This document shows, one piece after another, positions 33,074 through 44,523 of a stretch of 64,000 nt of DNA. The DNA is taken from positions 124,001 to 188,000 of the forward strand of contig ML978145.1 of the NCBI GenBank assembly GCA_010015805.1. Reading direction: 5' to 3'. The notes below the pieces were generated by a model that saw only the letters and a list, made by a program, of their open reading frames with translations, was not told the origin of the DNA and made no database searches. Position 1 is the first letter of the stretch. Each line of letters opens with the position of its first letter. The translations under genes were made by a program, and so were the position numbers. The stretch comes from Rhizodiscina lignyota. Taxonomy: Eukaryota; Ascomycota; Dothideomycetes; Aulographales; Rhizodiscinaceae.

Positions 33074-34510
33074 TCACCTCTTCCTCTTGCGGAGATTGAA
33101 CTCGCCCTTCTGCAACTCCTCTATCAACTTCATGTCTTCCTCGGTAGGCTCCACATTCGGCGGCGATCCTGCGACACCTGCCACAAACGTACCAGGACGA
33201 CTACCAGCAGCAGTAGAGGCATCGTTCGACGCGCGGTCGGATGGGGAGGGCGATGCAATCGTCCGTGCCGCGTCTTCAGCCTGTGAGAATCTTGTAAGTG
33301 TAGCGGTTGTTCTCTTGCGTTTTCTTCGGGAGCGTCTTGCCGCAGCTTCGCGTCTCGCGTGGTCCCTGGCGTTGCTAAGAGCCGCGGGATACTCTCCGTC
33401 ATACATCTTCCAGAACCTGGTAACAGCATCCTTTCCTCCGAGCAAGTCCCAGTTGCCCTTCATCGCCTCCTTCTTGATCAGCTTGCAGCCGGCCTTCACG
33501 TGGCTCACAATGTCCTCCACCAGACTCTCGTTCGTCGCGTCGGGGTGGTTGAGCTGGTTGATGATGACACGCATCCACTTCTCGACACCGCTCCACTCGA
33601 GATAGTGACCGCCGATCATCATTGTCTGCGCGTCGTCTGCGGATCGGCGAAAGACGAAGTGGGTAGTACCACTTGGGAAGCGGACCCACTCTCCTGGACG
33701 GAGGACGATGTAGCGCCACTGCGGGTTGTTCTTGGGACCCTTCCAGAACCTGTCCTTGGACCAGGCTTCGACGTGATTCTCATCCTGACTCGCCAGCCAA
33801 CCGAAGCCAACCTCGCCTTGAAGGACCTTGAGCCAAGTCGAGTAGCCGTGGCTATCTTGATGGGGAAGCGTGATTGCTCCAGCTTCGGCGATGAGCACCC
33901 ACTCCTGCAATCCGGGGAACTTGAGAATTTGCGAGGCAGAGGCTCTCATGCGAGCACCGTGGCTGCCCATGATTGCGAAATCACCGAGGTACTTGAGGAA
34001 AGAATACTTGAACTCGTCGAACATGGTCGGCCTGAATGATCTCATGTGCGGCTTTCCGACTTCAAGCAGATTCCAGGGCTCCTCATGCGCAGATGCGTCA
34101 GCGAAACGCGCTCTGATCGTTCCCACGTCCATCTCGACCGCCGATGGCTCGTCCAACGTGCACGACGCATCGCTCACCGAGAGCTTGGCCTCGTCGTCGC
34201 GCATCCACTCGAAGAATTCCTGAATTGGCGTCTTCTCATCACCCGTTTCATAATCGAAGTGCGGATAGACTTCCGGAATACCGCTGAAGTTGCTCGTGGG
34301 GGTATCATCCTCGCAGTCGCCAACATGGACGTCGACACCGAGGGTCGCAGGCATAGAGTAATGTTGGAGCAGATCGGCCATCTCTTCCGCATTCTGAAAG
34401 CCTCGAGTTCCGACTTTGTTCGCGCTGTTTGCGATGAATTGCTGCAGATGATTGATAACGTCTTGCACAAAGGCCTCATCGGCGCTGACGGCCGTCTTCA
34501 CGGTCGCCAT
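33074..34510 (-). CDS. JmjC/cupin-like Fe(II)/2-oxoglutarate dioxygenase
   Basis: Single exon, 478 residues. A double-stranded beta-helix is recognisable: LPHQDSHGYSTWLKVL gives the HxD pair (His217, Asp219), and RFPSGTTHFVFR gives the distal His (about 284), the facial triad of JmjC and related dioxygenases. Between them, GWLAS and WRYIVLRPGEWV mark the jellyroll strands. The N-terminal 200 residues carry acidic stretches, and the C-terminus is basic (RRSRRKRKRTT, then RKRKR at the end), a probable nuclear localisation signal. That supports a chromatin or nuclear role, but no PHD, JmjN or DNA-binding domain is present, so histone demethylation is not shown. A protein hydroxylase is the alternative. 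Confidence 0.75.
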   Translation of the reverse strand: MATVKTAVSADEAFVQDVINHLQQFIANSANKVGTRGFQNAEEMADLLQHYSMPATLGVDVHVGDCEDDTPTSNFSGIPEVYPHFDYETGDEKTPIQEFFEWMRDDEAKLSVSDASCTLDEPSAVEMDVGTIRARFADASAHEEPWNLLEVGKPHMRSFRPTMFDEFKYSFLKYLGDFAIMGSHGARMRASASQILKFPGLQEWVLIAEAGAITLPHQDSHGYSTWLKVLQGEVGFGWLASQDENHVEAWSKDRFWKGPKNNPQWRYIVLRPGEWVRFPSGTTHFVFRRSADDAQTMMIGGHYLEWSGVEKWMRVIINQLNHPDATNESLVEDIVSHVKAGCKLIKKEAMKGNWDLLGGKDAVTRFWKMYDGEYPAALSNARDHARREAAARRSRRKRKRTTATLTRFSQAEDAARTIASPSPSDRASNDASTAAGSRPGTFVAGVAGSPPNVEPTEEDMKLIEELQKGEFNLRKRKR

Positions 34511-35549
34511 GTTTGAATTGTCGTAAGCGAGTGAAACGGTGCAGTCGCAACTGGCTGAATGTGGAAAAGAGGTTGAGCGTGGAATAGGATCTGTGCCTCA
34601 AGACGAGACAGTGATTGGCCTTGAAGTGGACCCGAGAATATCAGCAAGAAGAAGCCCGAGATTGTTTCGAGCGTACCTGCCACACGCGTTGTTATTGATT
34701 TTGTGGTTGTGAGCAGCTGTTGTCTTTGTGAGAAGAGCGTGCCTCTTTGTTTAGCCTGGCCTCGCCGAATTGGGAAGGCTCGATTGAATGCGACCACCCT
34801 TTGAAAGATGGCCGAAGAGTGCTTTGATTGTCCGCGTATATAACGGAGGAAGAAAGAAGGGAAGAGTGAGGGGCTCAGTAGAGAGTGAAAAGGTGGAAGC
34901 TTTGACAAGCTGCGCCGTTTGTTGCCGCGCTGGCTAAATTTTGAGGGTGGTGCGCGCTTCACTGTTGAGCGCGTTTGCTGTGGAAACGAGGCCGGGCTTC
35001 GGAGACCTGAAGCGCCTATTAGCGCGGTCTTATACACTGTTTACCTAACGCTAAACCGGTGCCTGCGTTCACGTCTCGATGAAGACTTGACTTCCACTTC
35101 ACTTGAGCAAGGCTCTTCCGGATTCGGATGGCGCTTTCCCATTTTGGGAATGGTACATGTGACCACCCTCCTGCCTGACGACGCCTCGGGAAGGATGTTT
35201 CTGAGATATTCACCTGAGGCAGGCAGCTTGCTTAATTCATTGCAGTTAGCTGCTTATGTGGTACACTATATACCATATCTTTTTGTGACATAACAAAATG
35301 ATGTAGATCGTTCCAATGGACAGCTACGACTGCTCTCACGACGCCCAATCGAAAATCACAGTCCGCTTGCGGTTCCAATAGGTGGAGAGACACATTTTGA
35401 ACTCGCATAACCTCAATTAAATGGAATTTACACCGGATAGCTCGAATTTCTTGCTCTCAATTCGCCAACCAGGCTAATCGACCCTTCTCACAACACGCAA
35501 GATATACATCCCACAAACCTTCCAGTGTCGCAAAGACCCAATCCTCGCA
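34511..35549. other. intergenic, 1 kb
   Basis: Promoter of the JmjC-like gene and 3' flank of the monooxygenase gene, both leftward. A TATATAA-like word near 34836 may belong to the JmjC-like promoter. The leftward open frame 34498-35037 overlaps the start codon and has no domain, so I treat it as leader/promoter sequence. Confidence 0.45.
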
Positions 35550-37579
35550 TTACTCAAGAACATCCGTCTTGGAATCTTTGCGGCGTCGTTTGCTTGTCCT
35601 CTCCCCTACGCTCTCTGCATACTCCTCCTCGCCTTTTCCTTGTACGGCGGCCAGCCATTTCGTGTCGATGTTCTCCAGCTGCAGATACGGCGAATAGTCC
35701 GAGCCCTCCGTAGCATTGGCCACATTGGCTCCCATCCCCATGAATGCCCAGGGGTTTTTGTAGTTGTAGGCGATTTCGTAGTCCTCCCACCTCGGCTTCT
35801 CGATGAGCTCGGCTGCAGCGCATCAGTATTGCTTCAGCGTTGGAAAAGCGAAAGGCTTACCGTAGTGGAGTGAAGAGCCTGGCCAGATTGCGTTGACGCG
35901 GCCAGTGTCGTTGTTCTTGTACCAGCTTCGACATGAGTCTTTCCATACTGTATGCTTGATCCATTCCTATTGCGCGTGTCAACTTCCGCTCTGTGCCATA
36001 TTGTCAGAAAACGTCCTTACCTGAGCGTGTTCGTTGAAAGCATCGGTGATGTCCTGCTTCGGCGTTACGCTCTTGATATTCTCGTACTGTAGCTTATTGA
36101 TCATCTGAATGGCGTATGTGGACACGTTGAGCAGAGGGCCAGCGACCGAGCCGTTCTCCACAGGCCACGTCGGACCGATGAAGATCATGAAGTTGGGGAA
36201 TGAGGGAACACCGAGTCCGAGATATGCCTCAGGCTCGTTCCTCCACTTCTCGTACAAATTGACACCATCCTTGCCGATGACAGGGAAGCGAGGCTTGTAC
36301 GTCACGTCAAAGCCCGTTGCACATACTATCGTGTCGCACTTCCTCTCGATGCCGTCTCCGCCGATGACTCCATCTTCTGTGATCTTCTCGACTGGTGTGA
36401 AGTGAACGTCGACATTGGGTTGTTGAATCGCTTCCATATATGGGTCTCCCGGTGTTACGCGGCGGCCTGTAGCCACAAGGTTAGCAATGGAGTCATGCTG
36501 TGAGGGACAAAACTTACACCCGACTTCCCATTTGGGCGTGAAGCCCTTTAGTAGCCTCTCGTCCTTGATGAACTCCGCCATCCTGGCTCTAAAGAGCTCC
36601 TGGGCTTTCTTCTGCGCTTCCGATCCAGTGTAGAAAGTACCCCACAATCCGTTAATCTGGTTCTCAATACTCTTTGCGTGCTTGACGAGCTCTTCTGGCT
36701 GAGTTCTGAATTTCTCCTTTTCCTCAGTCGAATACTCATGGTTCTGGCCATAGTTGTTTGCGATCTGAACGAACCAAACGCCTGTCCTGATGAAGACATC
36801 CATGTGCTTGACATGCGGCTGCATCTTCGGCACAGTCTGAATCGAAGAGGCGCCGCTACCAATGACAGCCACTCGATCTTCCTTCCATTGCTCTTCCTGG
36901 TAGTCCTTCGGCCAGCGGGCAGTGTGGCATAGTCTGCCCCTGAACTTTTCGATGCCCTCGATCTTGGGCCACTTGAAGTCGTTCAAAATGCCGGTGGCAT
37001 ACAGAAGCACGTCGCACTCGTCTTCGAACTCTCTTGCTTCTCCTCCGGCGTGTTGGCTCTGGCGTAGTTTGACCTTCCACTTCCCAACATCGTCGTGCCA
37101 TTTCGCTTCGACGACTTCGGTGTTGAATGTCATGTACTTGCGGAGATCGAAGACCTTGCAGATCTTGTCGAGGTATGCCCAAATATCAGGGCTGTAGCTG
37201 AAGAAACGAGGCCAGTCTGGATTGAGAGCAAAGTTCATCGTGTATGCATGCGAGGGAACGTCGCAGGCGCACCCCGGGTATCTGTCTTTTGTCAGCCATT
37301 GAAAATCTTCTAGAGTCCACAGGATTCATGCCTGTTCTCCAACCATGTACCACCTATATCCTCGTTCTTCTCGTAAATCCGATGCTCTACGTTCTGACAG
37401 AGCTTCTGGATCTGATATGCCATCAAAATACCCGAGAAGCCTCCGCCAATTGTAATGACTTTTATCCGCCTGTTATTTGGGTCTCCCATGGTGATGTTTG
37501 GGATATCATAGCCGGATGACCCTGGAGTGGAATAATCCCACTTCCCACCCTTCGTAATGCCGTTGAGATCGGGCGCCAT
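35550..37579 (-). CDS. Baeyer-Villiger-type FAD monooxygenase
   Basis: Five exons: 37579-37332, 37281-36518, 36466-36021, 35966-35861 and 35812-35550, giving 608 residues. An in-frame ATG at 37678 would add 33 residues with no conserved feature. Intron 1 (37331-37282) begins GCATGA, a GC-AG intron, needed to read [16 protein letters not shown]. Intron 2 (36517-36467) is 51 nt, in frame and stop-free; its removal gives [13 protein letters not shown] as expected. Motifs: FAD site IGGGFSG, the Baeyer-Villiger fingerprint [12 protein letters not shown] (FxGxxxHxxxWP), NADPH site VIGSGASS, and CATGFDV. Such enzymes insert oxygen next to a ketone to make an ester or lactone, with NADPH and O2. The C-terminus is basic (SKRRRKDSK). 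Substrate unknown; a steroid or cyclic-ketone type is usual. Confidence 0.9.
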
Positions 37580-39006
37580 GTTGGACGTGGTCTCGTCAGG
37601 GAGGGGAAAGATGCGGCGAATAGTTTCGAGATCAAGGGAGAGGTGGGAGAAGAGATGATGAAACGAGAACTCTTCCATGCAAAAGCTCCGAATGCTTTCA
37701 ATCTTGACAGTATGAGAAGGGGAATGGGAAGAATAATAGAAATGTTAATCACTCCACCAAGCTTGAGCTCCGCTTTAGCGATCCTCGGCCTACCGATATA
37801 GCTTATGTGCGACGGTCACGGTTCCTCATCCCCACAACTTACATAGAAGCCTAGAAACCTGCCATTTGGAACTCGCGCCATGCCGCTGGCGGCTCGAGAG
37901 CATTCCGATCTCCGCATCGCGGGGAGGTGGCCTCGAGAGCTACATTTCGGCTTCCAAATGTCGAGTCTAATGCAAGGGAGCTTCGGCAACAGGTCCTCAT
38001 TCATGCTAGCAGACACATCGCGTGCCGAGTGACGAGAGCGCATCATACTAACTATCTTGGAAATCGTACCTCGGGATCTGAAAGGCAGATCAGCCGCGGA
38101 GTCTCCAAGAGGCGAGCCTGCGAGATGTCGAAGTCCAACAAGCCCTCTGTGCATGAGGCACGCGTCACTCGCTTCATGTCTGACTCCTGTCGTCCGAAGT
38201 TTGCGTGAAGGCGGCCTCCTTCCGCGCCATGATCGGTAGTCTACGGTCGATGGCGGCAGAGGTAAATGATAGCTATCCGAGTCAAGCAGCTCATAATCGA
38301 CCCATGGCCAAGGAGCTCTCGACGTCGTGCAAGGCGGGGACCCCACAGTTTGGTATGCGCTATGAGATGTTAGCGAGGATAACCGGCCGTGAGTGGATGC
38401 GGGGTTTGTTAGAGGCGCATTTGCCCAATTGAGACGTGTAATGACGAAAGAAAGGTGTTAGGGGTGAAGAACGTGTGAGTATTTGAAGTAGGTTTGGAGA
38501 GTCCAGTGATATTTTTGAATGCAGATGGAGAATGGCGGTTGATTTAAGCTTAAAGCGCTGGGCTCGCGTAGCGCGGTCAGCATTGTCAAAGACACCATTT
38601 TGGGGGGTATCAGGGATGTGTAATCTCAATTGGCCACATCGTGTACTGTAGTCGATTGTAGTAACTTTCAAACCGTCCAAGCATCTCGCCTATCTATATT
38701 CAGGAAAATATCTCCGTGGATTAAACGTTCCTCGGAGCGTGCAATACAGTTCAATGAGTCCCTAAACATGATGATACGGCAAGAATTTCCTGTGCGGACT
38801 TGTTTTTATCCAGCAGGAAGCAGATTAGTCTTTATACCTCTACCTATAATCCCCTTTTTAACACTTTCGGCAGGATACCAATCCATCTTACAAAGAAAGA
38901 CGAACTCATACGCCACGCTCCACGCAAGCAATGCAAATAAGCACAGGCCCTCAAAGCGAGCGCAACCCTCTCCAACCCTCCTCAACTTCATCGGCACAAT
39001 TGTCAC
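37580..39006. other. intergenic, 1.4 kb
   Basis: Upstream of the Baeyer-Villiger gene and downstream of the CNNM-like gene. Open frames on both strands (for example the leftward 37816-38346, 176 residues) have no domain or splice support. No repeat seen. Confidence 0.4.
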
Positions 39007-41519
39007 TCAATCTTCGTGATTCTCCTCCAATAGCGGCGTGTGTTCTCCATCCTTCCCATGCTTCTTCTTACCCGCCCGCTTCTTTCTCTTCTTTTTCCCA
39101 TTCTTCGCCGAAGCACCTGCACCTGCACCATTCTCCTTACCCGTCACAGCAGCCACGTCGTCCTTCGTCCCATCACCAGCCGTTGCATCATGATCCACCG
39201 CCTCGCCGTCCTCATTACTACTGCTCATTTCCAAGACCAACTTCTTAACTCCGCCGCCCAGATCGACCGTCGACTCGGTTATACTACCACTCCTTGCAAC
39301 CCCATGTTTCGACGCGTGACTTGAGCTCCGACTACTTCTCGTCTGCGTCTTACCGATCGAGCTCCCGTACACGGACGTCATCGCCCGGTCGCCACCATCC
39401 TTCTGCTGGAGATCGCCAACAATAGAACCAGCCGCCGACTTCGGCGTCGACGGCGGCGATGGGGTTGGACTGCGGTGATCAATTTTGTCGATCACCAGCT
39501 TCGGGAAGCCGGACGAGTCATCCATGTGGATTTGCGTCTTAGACGTAGACTCCACCGGCGCAAGCTGAGAAGAGGACGCCACAAGGGTGCCATAGCTTCT
39601 ACCACTTGAGATGTCGCGCTCAGCCCCCACCTGCGGAGCATCGTCGTTCTTCAATAGACCAGCCCTCTCGCCGTCTGCGTCGTTGGCCACTTTCGTGGCG
39701 ATTTCTCCGGGGGCGTGTTGTTGGCCGTTGTTTAACTGCAACTGGCGGTTCTCTGGGATCGACACAACGCCTGTGCCGGGCTTGATTTTAACAGTACTGA
39801 TTCTTGTTTGCGTTGGATCCTTCGCCTTGTTCCTTGGGCCAAGACTCCTCAGATGCGCTCTCATTTCCGGCGCATTGCCTCTGATTTGCACTAGATCTCT
39901 TGCCTCACCACTAGAACTGCGTCTTCGCATCAGAAACGTCGTATGCCTGGGGCTGCGTCCAAACTCGTCGTTCAGACTACTTTTTCTGGTGTTTGGATGC
40001 GACTTTATTGTCTCAATCGGGTGTGGATGCGTGTGGTATCTGCTCAGAGTAGGACTCTTTGCTCTTTCGTCTGCGGCGCCTTCGCCGTCTGCCTCTCTTG
40101 TAGCTGCGCCTACCTCTTCATCTGCTTCCTTAGCTTCCGTCATATCGCCCTCTTGTTGAGTCGGGAGGCCTGGCTCCGGCTCAGTGATGACCTCTCCTTT
40201 CGGAACTCTGAAGCGCGGTGCAGGATGCAAGCGGCGGATGGCTTTGTGAACATCAACAAAAACGTCAGACTCGTCGATGATTTCTTCGCCGATAAGCTCT
40301 TCGATGACGTCTTCCAAAGTTAGGACACCGAGCGCGCCATAAGGCTCGCCGGGGAACTCAGAGACCAGGACCATGTGTGATTTGCCTTCTTGAAAGAAAT
40401 TGACAATGTCGAGACACGACGTGTCCGGTCGTGTTTCGGGAAGAGTTGCGAGACTGAAGTCGCGAACACGAAGGCAGTCTTCCGGGTCGTACGTGATGAG
40501 CATCTTAACAAGGAGCATGCCAACAAAATTGCGAGGATTCTCTGGTTCGTAAATTGGGATGCGAGAGTAGCCAGCAGACAGGATCATGTCCATCATCGGC
40601 TCATCGAGTACAGCGTTTGCGCTGAGAGTGAAAACATCCGACATTGGTGTCATGATGCTCCCCACAGGCTTGTCCTTTAAATCCAAAACAGCCGATATAA
40701 TTGTGACCTCGTCCTGGTTCAGTCTCTCGTCCGGTCTTTCGCCAAGGGTACGGTGCAGTGTCACGAGTGTCTTCAGCCCAGCCTTTTTGTACATCGTGCC
40801 ATGGTCCTCACCAAGCAGCCTGTCCAAAAGCTTAGCTGTCGGCCACGCGATAGGTGCAAGGAGCCACATCAGGGCGAGGACGAGGGGAGCACAAAATGCG
40901 CCGATGGGCAGTCCGTAACGAACGCAGATGGACTGGGGTGCGATTTCTCCAAAAATGACGATGAGGACTGTGGAAGTCAAGACGGCCGGCCAACCACCTC
41001 CAAGGCTCCGGTCGAGCACAACGGGTAGGGTCTCGTTGGTGATGACATTGCCCAGAAGCAGCGTCACGAGGACCCAGTGTTTTCCTCTTTGCAGGAGTTT
41101 GAGGACTTTCGCGGCATTCTTTCGCTCGGCGCCTTCGCCAGACGTTGCAATGACTTGAAGGTAGATTTCGTCTTGGCCCATGAGCCTGTTTGAAAAGCAA
41201 AGTTAGCGTCGGTGTGACTCAATTGAGGAATAGTTAAAACGTACGCAATGGTCAATCCAGCGAACACACCTCCCAGCAACACAAGAGCGACAGCGGTACC
41301 AAGGTAGGCCCATAGACTAGGACTGTCTGCGGGCTTCGGATCAGGGACGTCTTCGGCGACATGATGTATGTGATGAAAAGAGTGGTCGGCAGGTAGTGCA
41401 TTGAGCTGTTGTACAAATGCCAGTAGGAATAGCGCTGTATATAATGCACGAGGTTTGGAAGTGAGGTTGCAGACTCTGAAAGGTGACATCAGGGTCTCGA
41501 GGAGCACTGAGCCCGCCAT
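39007..41519 (-). CDS. CNNM/Mam3-type protein (DUF21 plus CBS pair)
   Basis: Two exons, 41519-41245 and 41185-39007, giving 817 residues. The intron 41244-41186 (GTACGT...CAG) joins AGLTIA to LMGQDEIYL. Layout: a hydrophobic N-terminal segment ([20 protein letters not shown], possible signal), the CNNM membrane domain (about 60-250; [33 protein letters not shown]), two CBS motifs (about 270-400; [34 protein letters not shown]), and a 400-residue disordered, acidic and basic tail ending [15 protein letters not shown]. Yeast Mam3 is a vacuolar-membrane protein involved in manganese handling, and animal CNNMs in magnesium transport; a metal-ion role is therefore likely. Divergent from the BCKDH E1 beta gene. 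Confidence 0.9.
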
Positions 41520-42062
41520 GGCTGGACGCGAGGACAGGGCCAATGACAGGCCGACAGGTGTAGCAAACAGCTCTGCAATGCAAAGCAAGTTTGCTGATGG
41601 AAATGCAGGAAGCGGTGGCGTTGTATAGCTGTATAGCTGACGCTTGTTATGGCTTGCAAGCGTGGAGGGGTTGTTTGGGTGCAGCAGCTCTTGCAGTTGC
41701 AGCACTTCGGCAGGCGGGGCCACCTGGAGTTGTGGCGTCACCACGTAGAGTAAGCCACACCTCCGCACCAGCCATCGCTCGCTACCACGAACGAACCACA
41801 GCTACTCCCACGGTCGGGGCCGCCGACATTCTATACGGCTGACGGAATCAATCCTTGATATTTCCATGTGCTCCTAGAGTCTTCTCTGACTCTGAAGGCC
41901 CAATGGCTCCGGTGCCGGCCAGACATGCATACCTCTGCATCTGGGGAGTGAACCGATGCTAGCCGTTGTACCTGACGCCGTAATACTCCCCTCTAGCTCC
42001 TCATCCGCAACTCTCCTCAGGACTCGTCTCGTCTTGCAGGAGGTCGCTCAGATAGATTCAAC
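41520..42062. promoter_or_regulatory. 543-bp divergent promoter (CNNM-like gene and BCKDH E1 beta)
   Basis: Lies between the start codons at 41519 (minus) and 42063 (plus). CT-rich just before 42063 (CTCCCCTCTAGCTCCTC), typical of fungal core promoters. No gene or repeat inside. The upstream continuation of the leftward reading frame has no conserved feature. Confidence 0.55.
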
Positions 42063-43439
42063 ATGTCTTCTCCCCTCTCTCGCTCAATATCCAAATCATC
42101 ATTGAAGTGTCTCTTCCACCCCATTCGCGCAAGACCATCCGTACCGCTTGCTGCGTCCGCACTCCTCGTCCGTAGCTACTCCTCACATCCCCCAAACGCT
42201 CGCCTGAACATCCCCACCGACTACTCCACAACTCCAATCCTCAATCACACTTCGTCGACCGCCCTTTCGAATCCCGAGCTCCCTGAATCTGCCCGTCGCG
42301 GCTCAACCTCCCGCCTCACGCTGCACCAGTCCATCAACGCGGCCCTCTCACATGCCCTGCGCTCAAATGAGTCCGTCATCCTATTCGGCGAAGACGTCGC
42401 CTTTGGAGGTGTCTTCCGCTGCTCTATGAACCTGGCGAATGAGTTTGGATCGGACCGCGTATTTAATACTCCTCTCAGCGAGCAGGGCATCGTGGGGTTT
42501 GGGATTGGTGCGGCAGCAGAGGGGCTCAAGGCTGTTGCGGAGGTGCAGTTTGCAGACTATGTCTTTCCGGCATTTGATCAGTTGGTCAACGAGGCGGCGA
42601 AATGGAGATTCAGAGAGGGCACGAATGCGTGGGGTGCGAAGGATAAGGAGGGCCGAAGTTGTGGAGGTTTGGTGGTCCGCATGCCATGTGGTGGTGTAGG
42701 ACATGGCGCACTGTTAGCTCCCTTCAACATTGCTGAAACCACGGAAACTTGAAGAGCATAGGACTGACTGCAAGCAACAGCTACCACTCCCAATCTCCAG
42801 AATCGCTCTTCACCCACGTTCCAGGCCTCCGAGTCGTCATGCCGCGATCTCCACTCCAAGCGAAAGGTCTCCTCCTCACATCCATCCTGCAATCCAACGA
42901 CCCAGTCATCTTCATGGAGCCCAAAGCTCTCTACCGCGCCGCTGTCGAACAAGTCCCCAACGAGCCTTACTTCCTCCCTCTCTCCGCTGCAGAGATAGTA
43001 AAGCCAGGATCAGACGTCACAGTCATATCATATGGGAAGCCCATGTACGACTGCAGCGCTGCCATTGCCGCTGCAGAGAAAGACTTTGACATTAGCTGCG
43101 AGCTTGTGGACCTGCGGACCGTGTATCCGTGGGATAGGCCGAGGGTGATGGAGAGCGTGAACAAGACGGGAAGGTGTGTAGTGGTACATGAGAGTATGGT
43201 AAACGCGGGTGTGGGCGCGGAGGTTGCAGCGACTATACAAGAGGGCTGTTTCCTAAGGCTCGAGGCGCCGGTGCAGAGAGTTGCTGGCGGAAGTACGCAT
43301 GTGGGCTTGGTGTATGAGAGAATGAATATGCCGGATGTTGCGAGTAAGTGATCCTTTAACGAATGGCATTCGAATAGTTGGTGGGGCTGACGTGAATACA
43401 GGAATATATGATGCGATTCGGAAAGCAATCGAGTATTGA
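42063..43439 (+). CDS. Branched-chain 2-oxoacid dehydrogenase E1 beta subunit, mitochondrial
   Basis: Three exons, 42063-42712, 42781-43343 and 43402-43439, giving 416 residues. Introns 42713-42780 (GTTAGC...CAG) and 43344-43401 (GTAAGT...CAG); the first joins CGGVGHGAL to YHSQSPES as in all E1 beta subunits. The N-terminus is basic and Ser-rich with LVRSYSSHP, a mitochondrial presequence. The transketolase pyrimidine-binding fold shows [30 protein letters not shown] and [14 protein letters not shown]; the C-terminal fold shows [19 protein letters not shown] and VVVHESM. With E1 alpha, E2 and E3 it decarboxylates the 2-oxoacids of Val, Leu and Ile. Similarity to pyruvate dehydrogenase E1 beta is lower across the YHSQSPE and YRAAVEQVP blocks, which favour the branched-chain enzyme. 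Confidence 0.95.
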
Positions 43440-43786
43440 GCGGTCCAACTATCCAAGGCACCACCTGCCCAAACGAGAGACTGGAGAGAGAAGAGGGCGG
43501 GAGAGTAACTGAACGAGATTATCGACACCAACATCGTTCCCCGTCTCTTTATACATAAATAGAAGTCCATAAGTCTAGGTAGTGATGAAACATCTCAACT
43601 TCCATCCTCCAGTACAGCTCGGACCAAATGAATAGAGCTCGAAATCAGACAAGGGAATAATGCGTTGAAAACGTGAGAGCTCTGATTGGGGTTATATGCA
43701 CATTGACGTATACGAGAACTAGAACAATCGTACTACGAAAGCCAGTCGCGCATTGGTTTCGAATTGTTTTGTCCTTCAACCTTTCC

Positions 43787-44523
43787 TCAGCGGCTCAAAT
43801 GCTGTCGAGATACCCAGTTCTTCTCCTCCGCTTCCTTCGCCATCTCTAACAGTTTCATTTTCTCATCTTGAGGTATCTTTTCATCATCCCACTCCTCAAG
43901 TTCTTCCTTCTCTCTCATATACCATGCTAAGCTCCTCATAGAGCTGTATTCAAGGCGTAGTTCCGCCGTGAAGTCAAAATGTATGTATCGAACGGCGTAC
44001 AGTTCGCTGGTGTAGAGCCAACGTCTCTTCCCCTGTAGCCTTTCCCAGCGCTTCCCGTCTCGGTTTCTTGCAAAATGCAGCTGGATTTTGCCCGTCCCAC
44101 GTAATGGCTCCGTCGTGGAATCGATGGAGAGCCAATGGGGCCACTCCTGATCTCCCTCGTGCCGTTCTGGAACAGTGGGCGTCGTATTGACCTATCAGGG
44201 ACTAGCTTTAGTAGGACTTAACGTTGAAAGAGATAGGATGTTCAAAGCCATACTTGGAGCCACAGTACGTATCCAGTCTCTTCCTCTTTCCCGATCACAA
44301 CACCAATGTGACCCAATGCCCCATCCATTTCTTCATTCCAAAAGCGGCCGTCGATGATTGGGTGTCCCATAGCTTCCTGCCATTCTGCTGGCATCAGTCG
44401 AAGGCAAGATCCGATTTGAATTTTGCCCCAATTCGCGAAGCGAGCCTGGTCGACCGCCTCGGACGGTGCTCCTAACTTGCAAATAAGATCGTCAAAATGC
44501 AGGTCGGCTAACGTAGTCGACAT
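43787..44523 (-). CDS. Hypothetical protein, two exons
   Basis: Rebuilt here from two pieces: 44523-44254 and 44191-43787, giving 224 residues. The intron 44253-44192 (GTATGG...CTACTAAAG...TAG, phase 0) joins YVLWLQ to VNTTPTVPER. Exon 2 is a long open frame without its own ATG at the start, which is why the gene is easy to miss. The N-terminal part contains DDLICKLGAPSEAVDQAR and HPIIDGRFWNEEMDGALG; the C-terminal half is charged and helical (MREKEELEEWDDEKIPQDEK, then LLEMAKEAEEKNW). No domain recognised. A 24-bp tandem repeat lies 80-150 bp upstream of its start codon. A further possibility is that the splice donor is GTACTG slightly earlier, which would break the frame, so I reject it. 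Confidence 0.6.

Noticed and set aside
34498-35037. Leftward 179-residue frame overlapping the JmjC-like start
   Set aside because: Overlaps the true start codon and is Ser/Arg/Gln-rich leader sequence without conserved blocks.
37816-38346. Leftward 176-residue frame
   Set aside because: No domain and no support from splicing; opposite frames are open as well.
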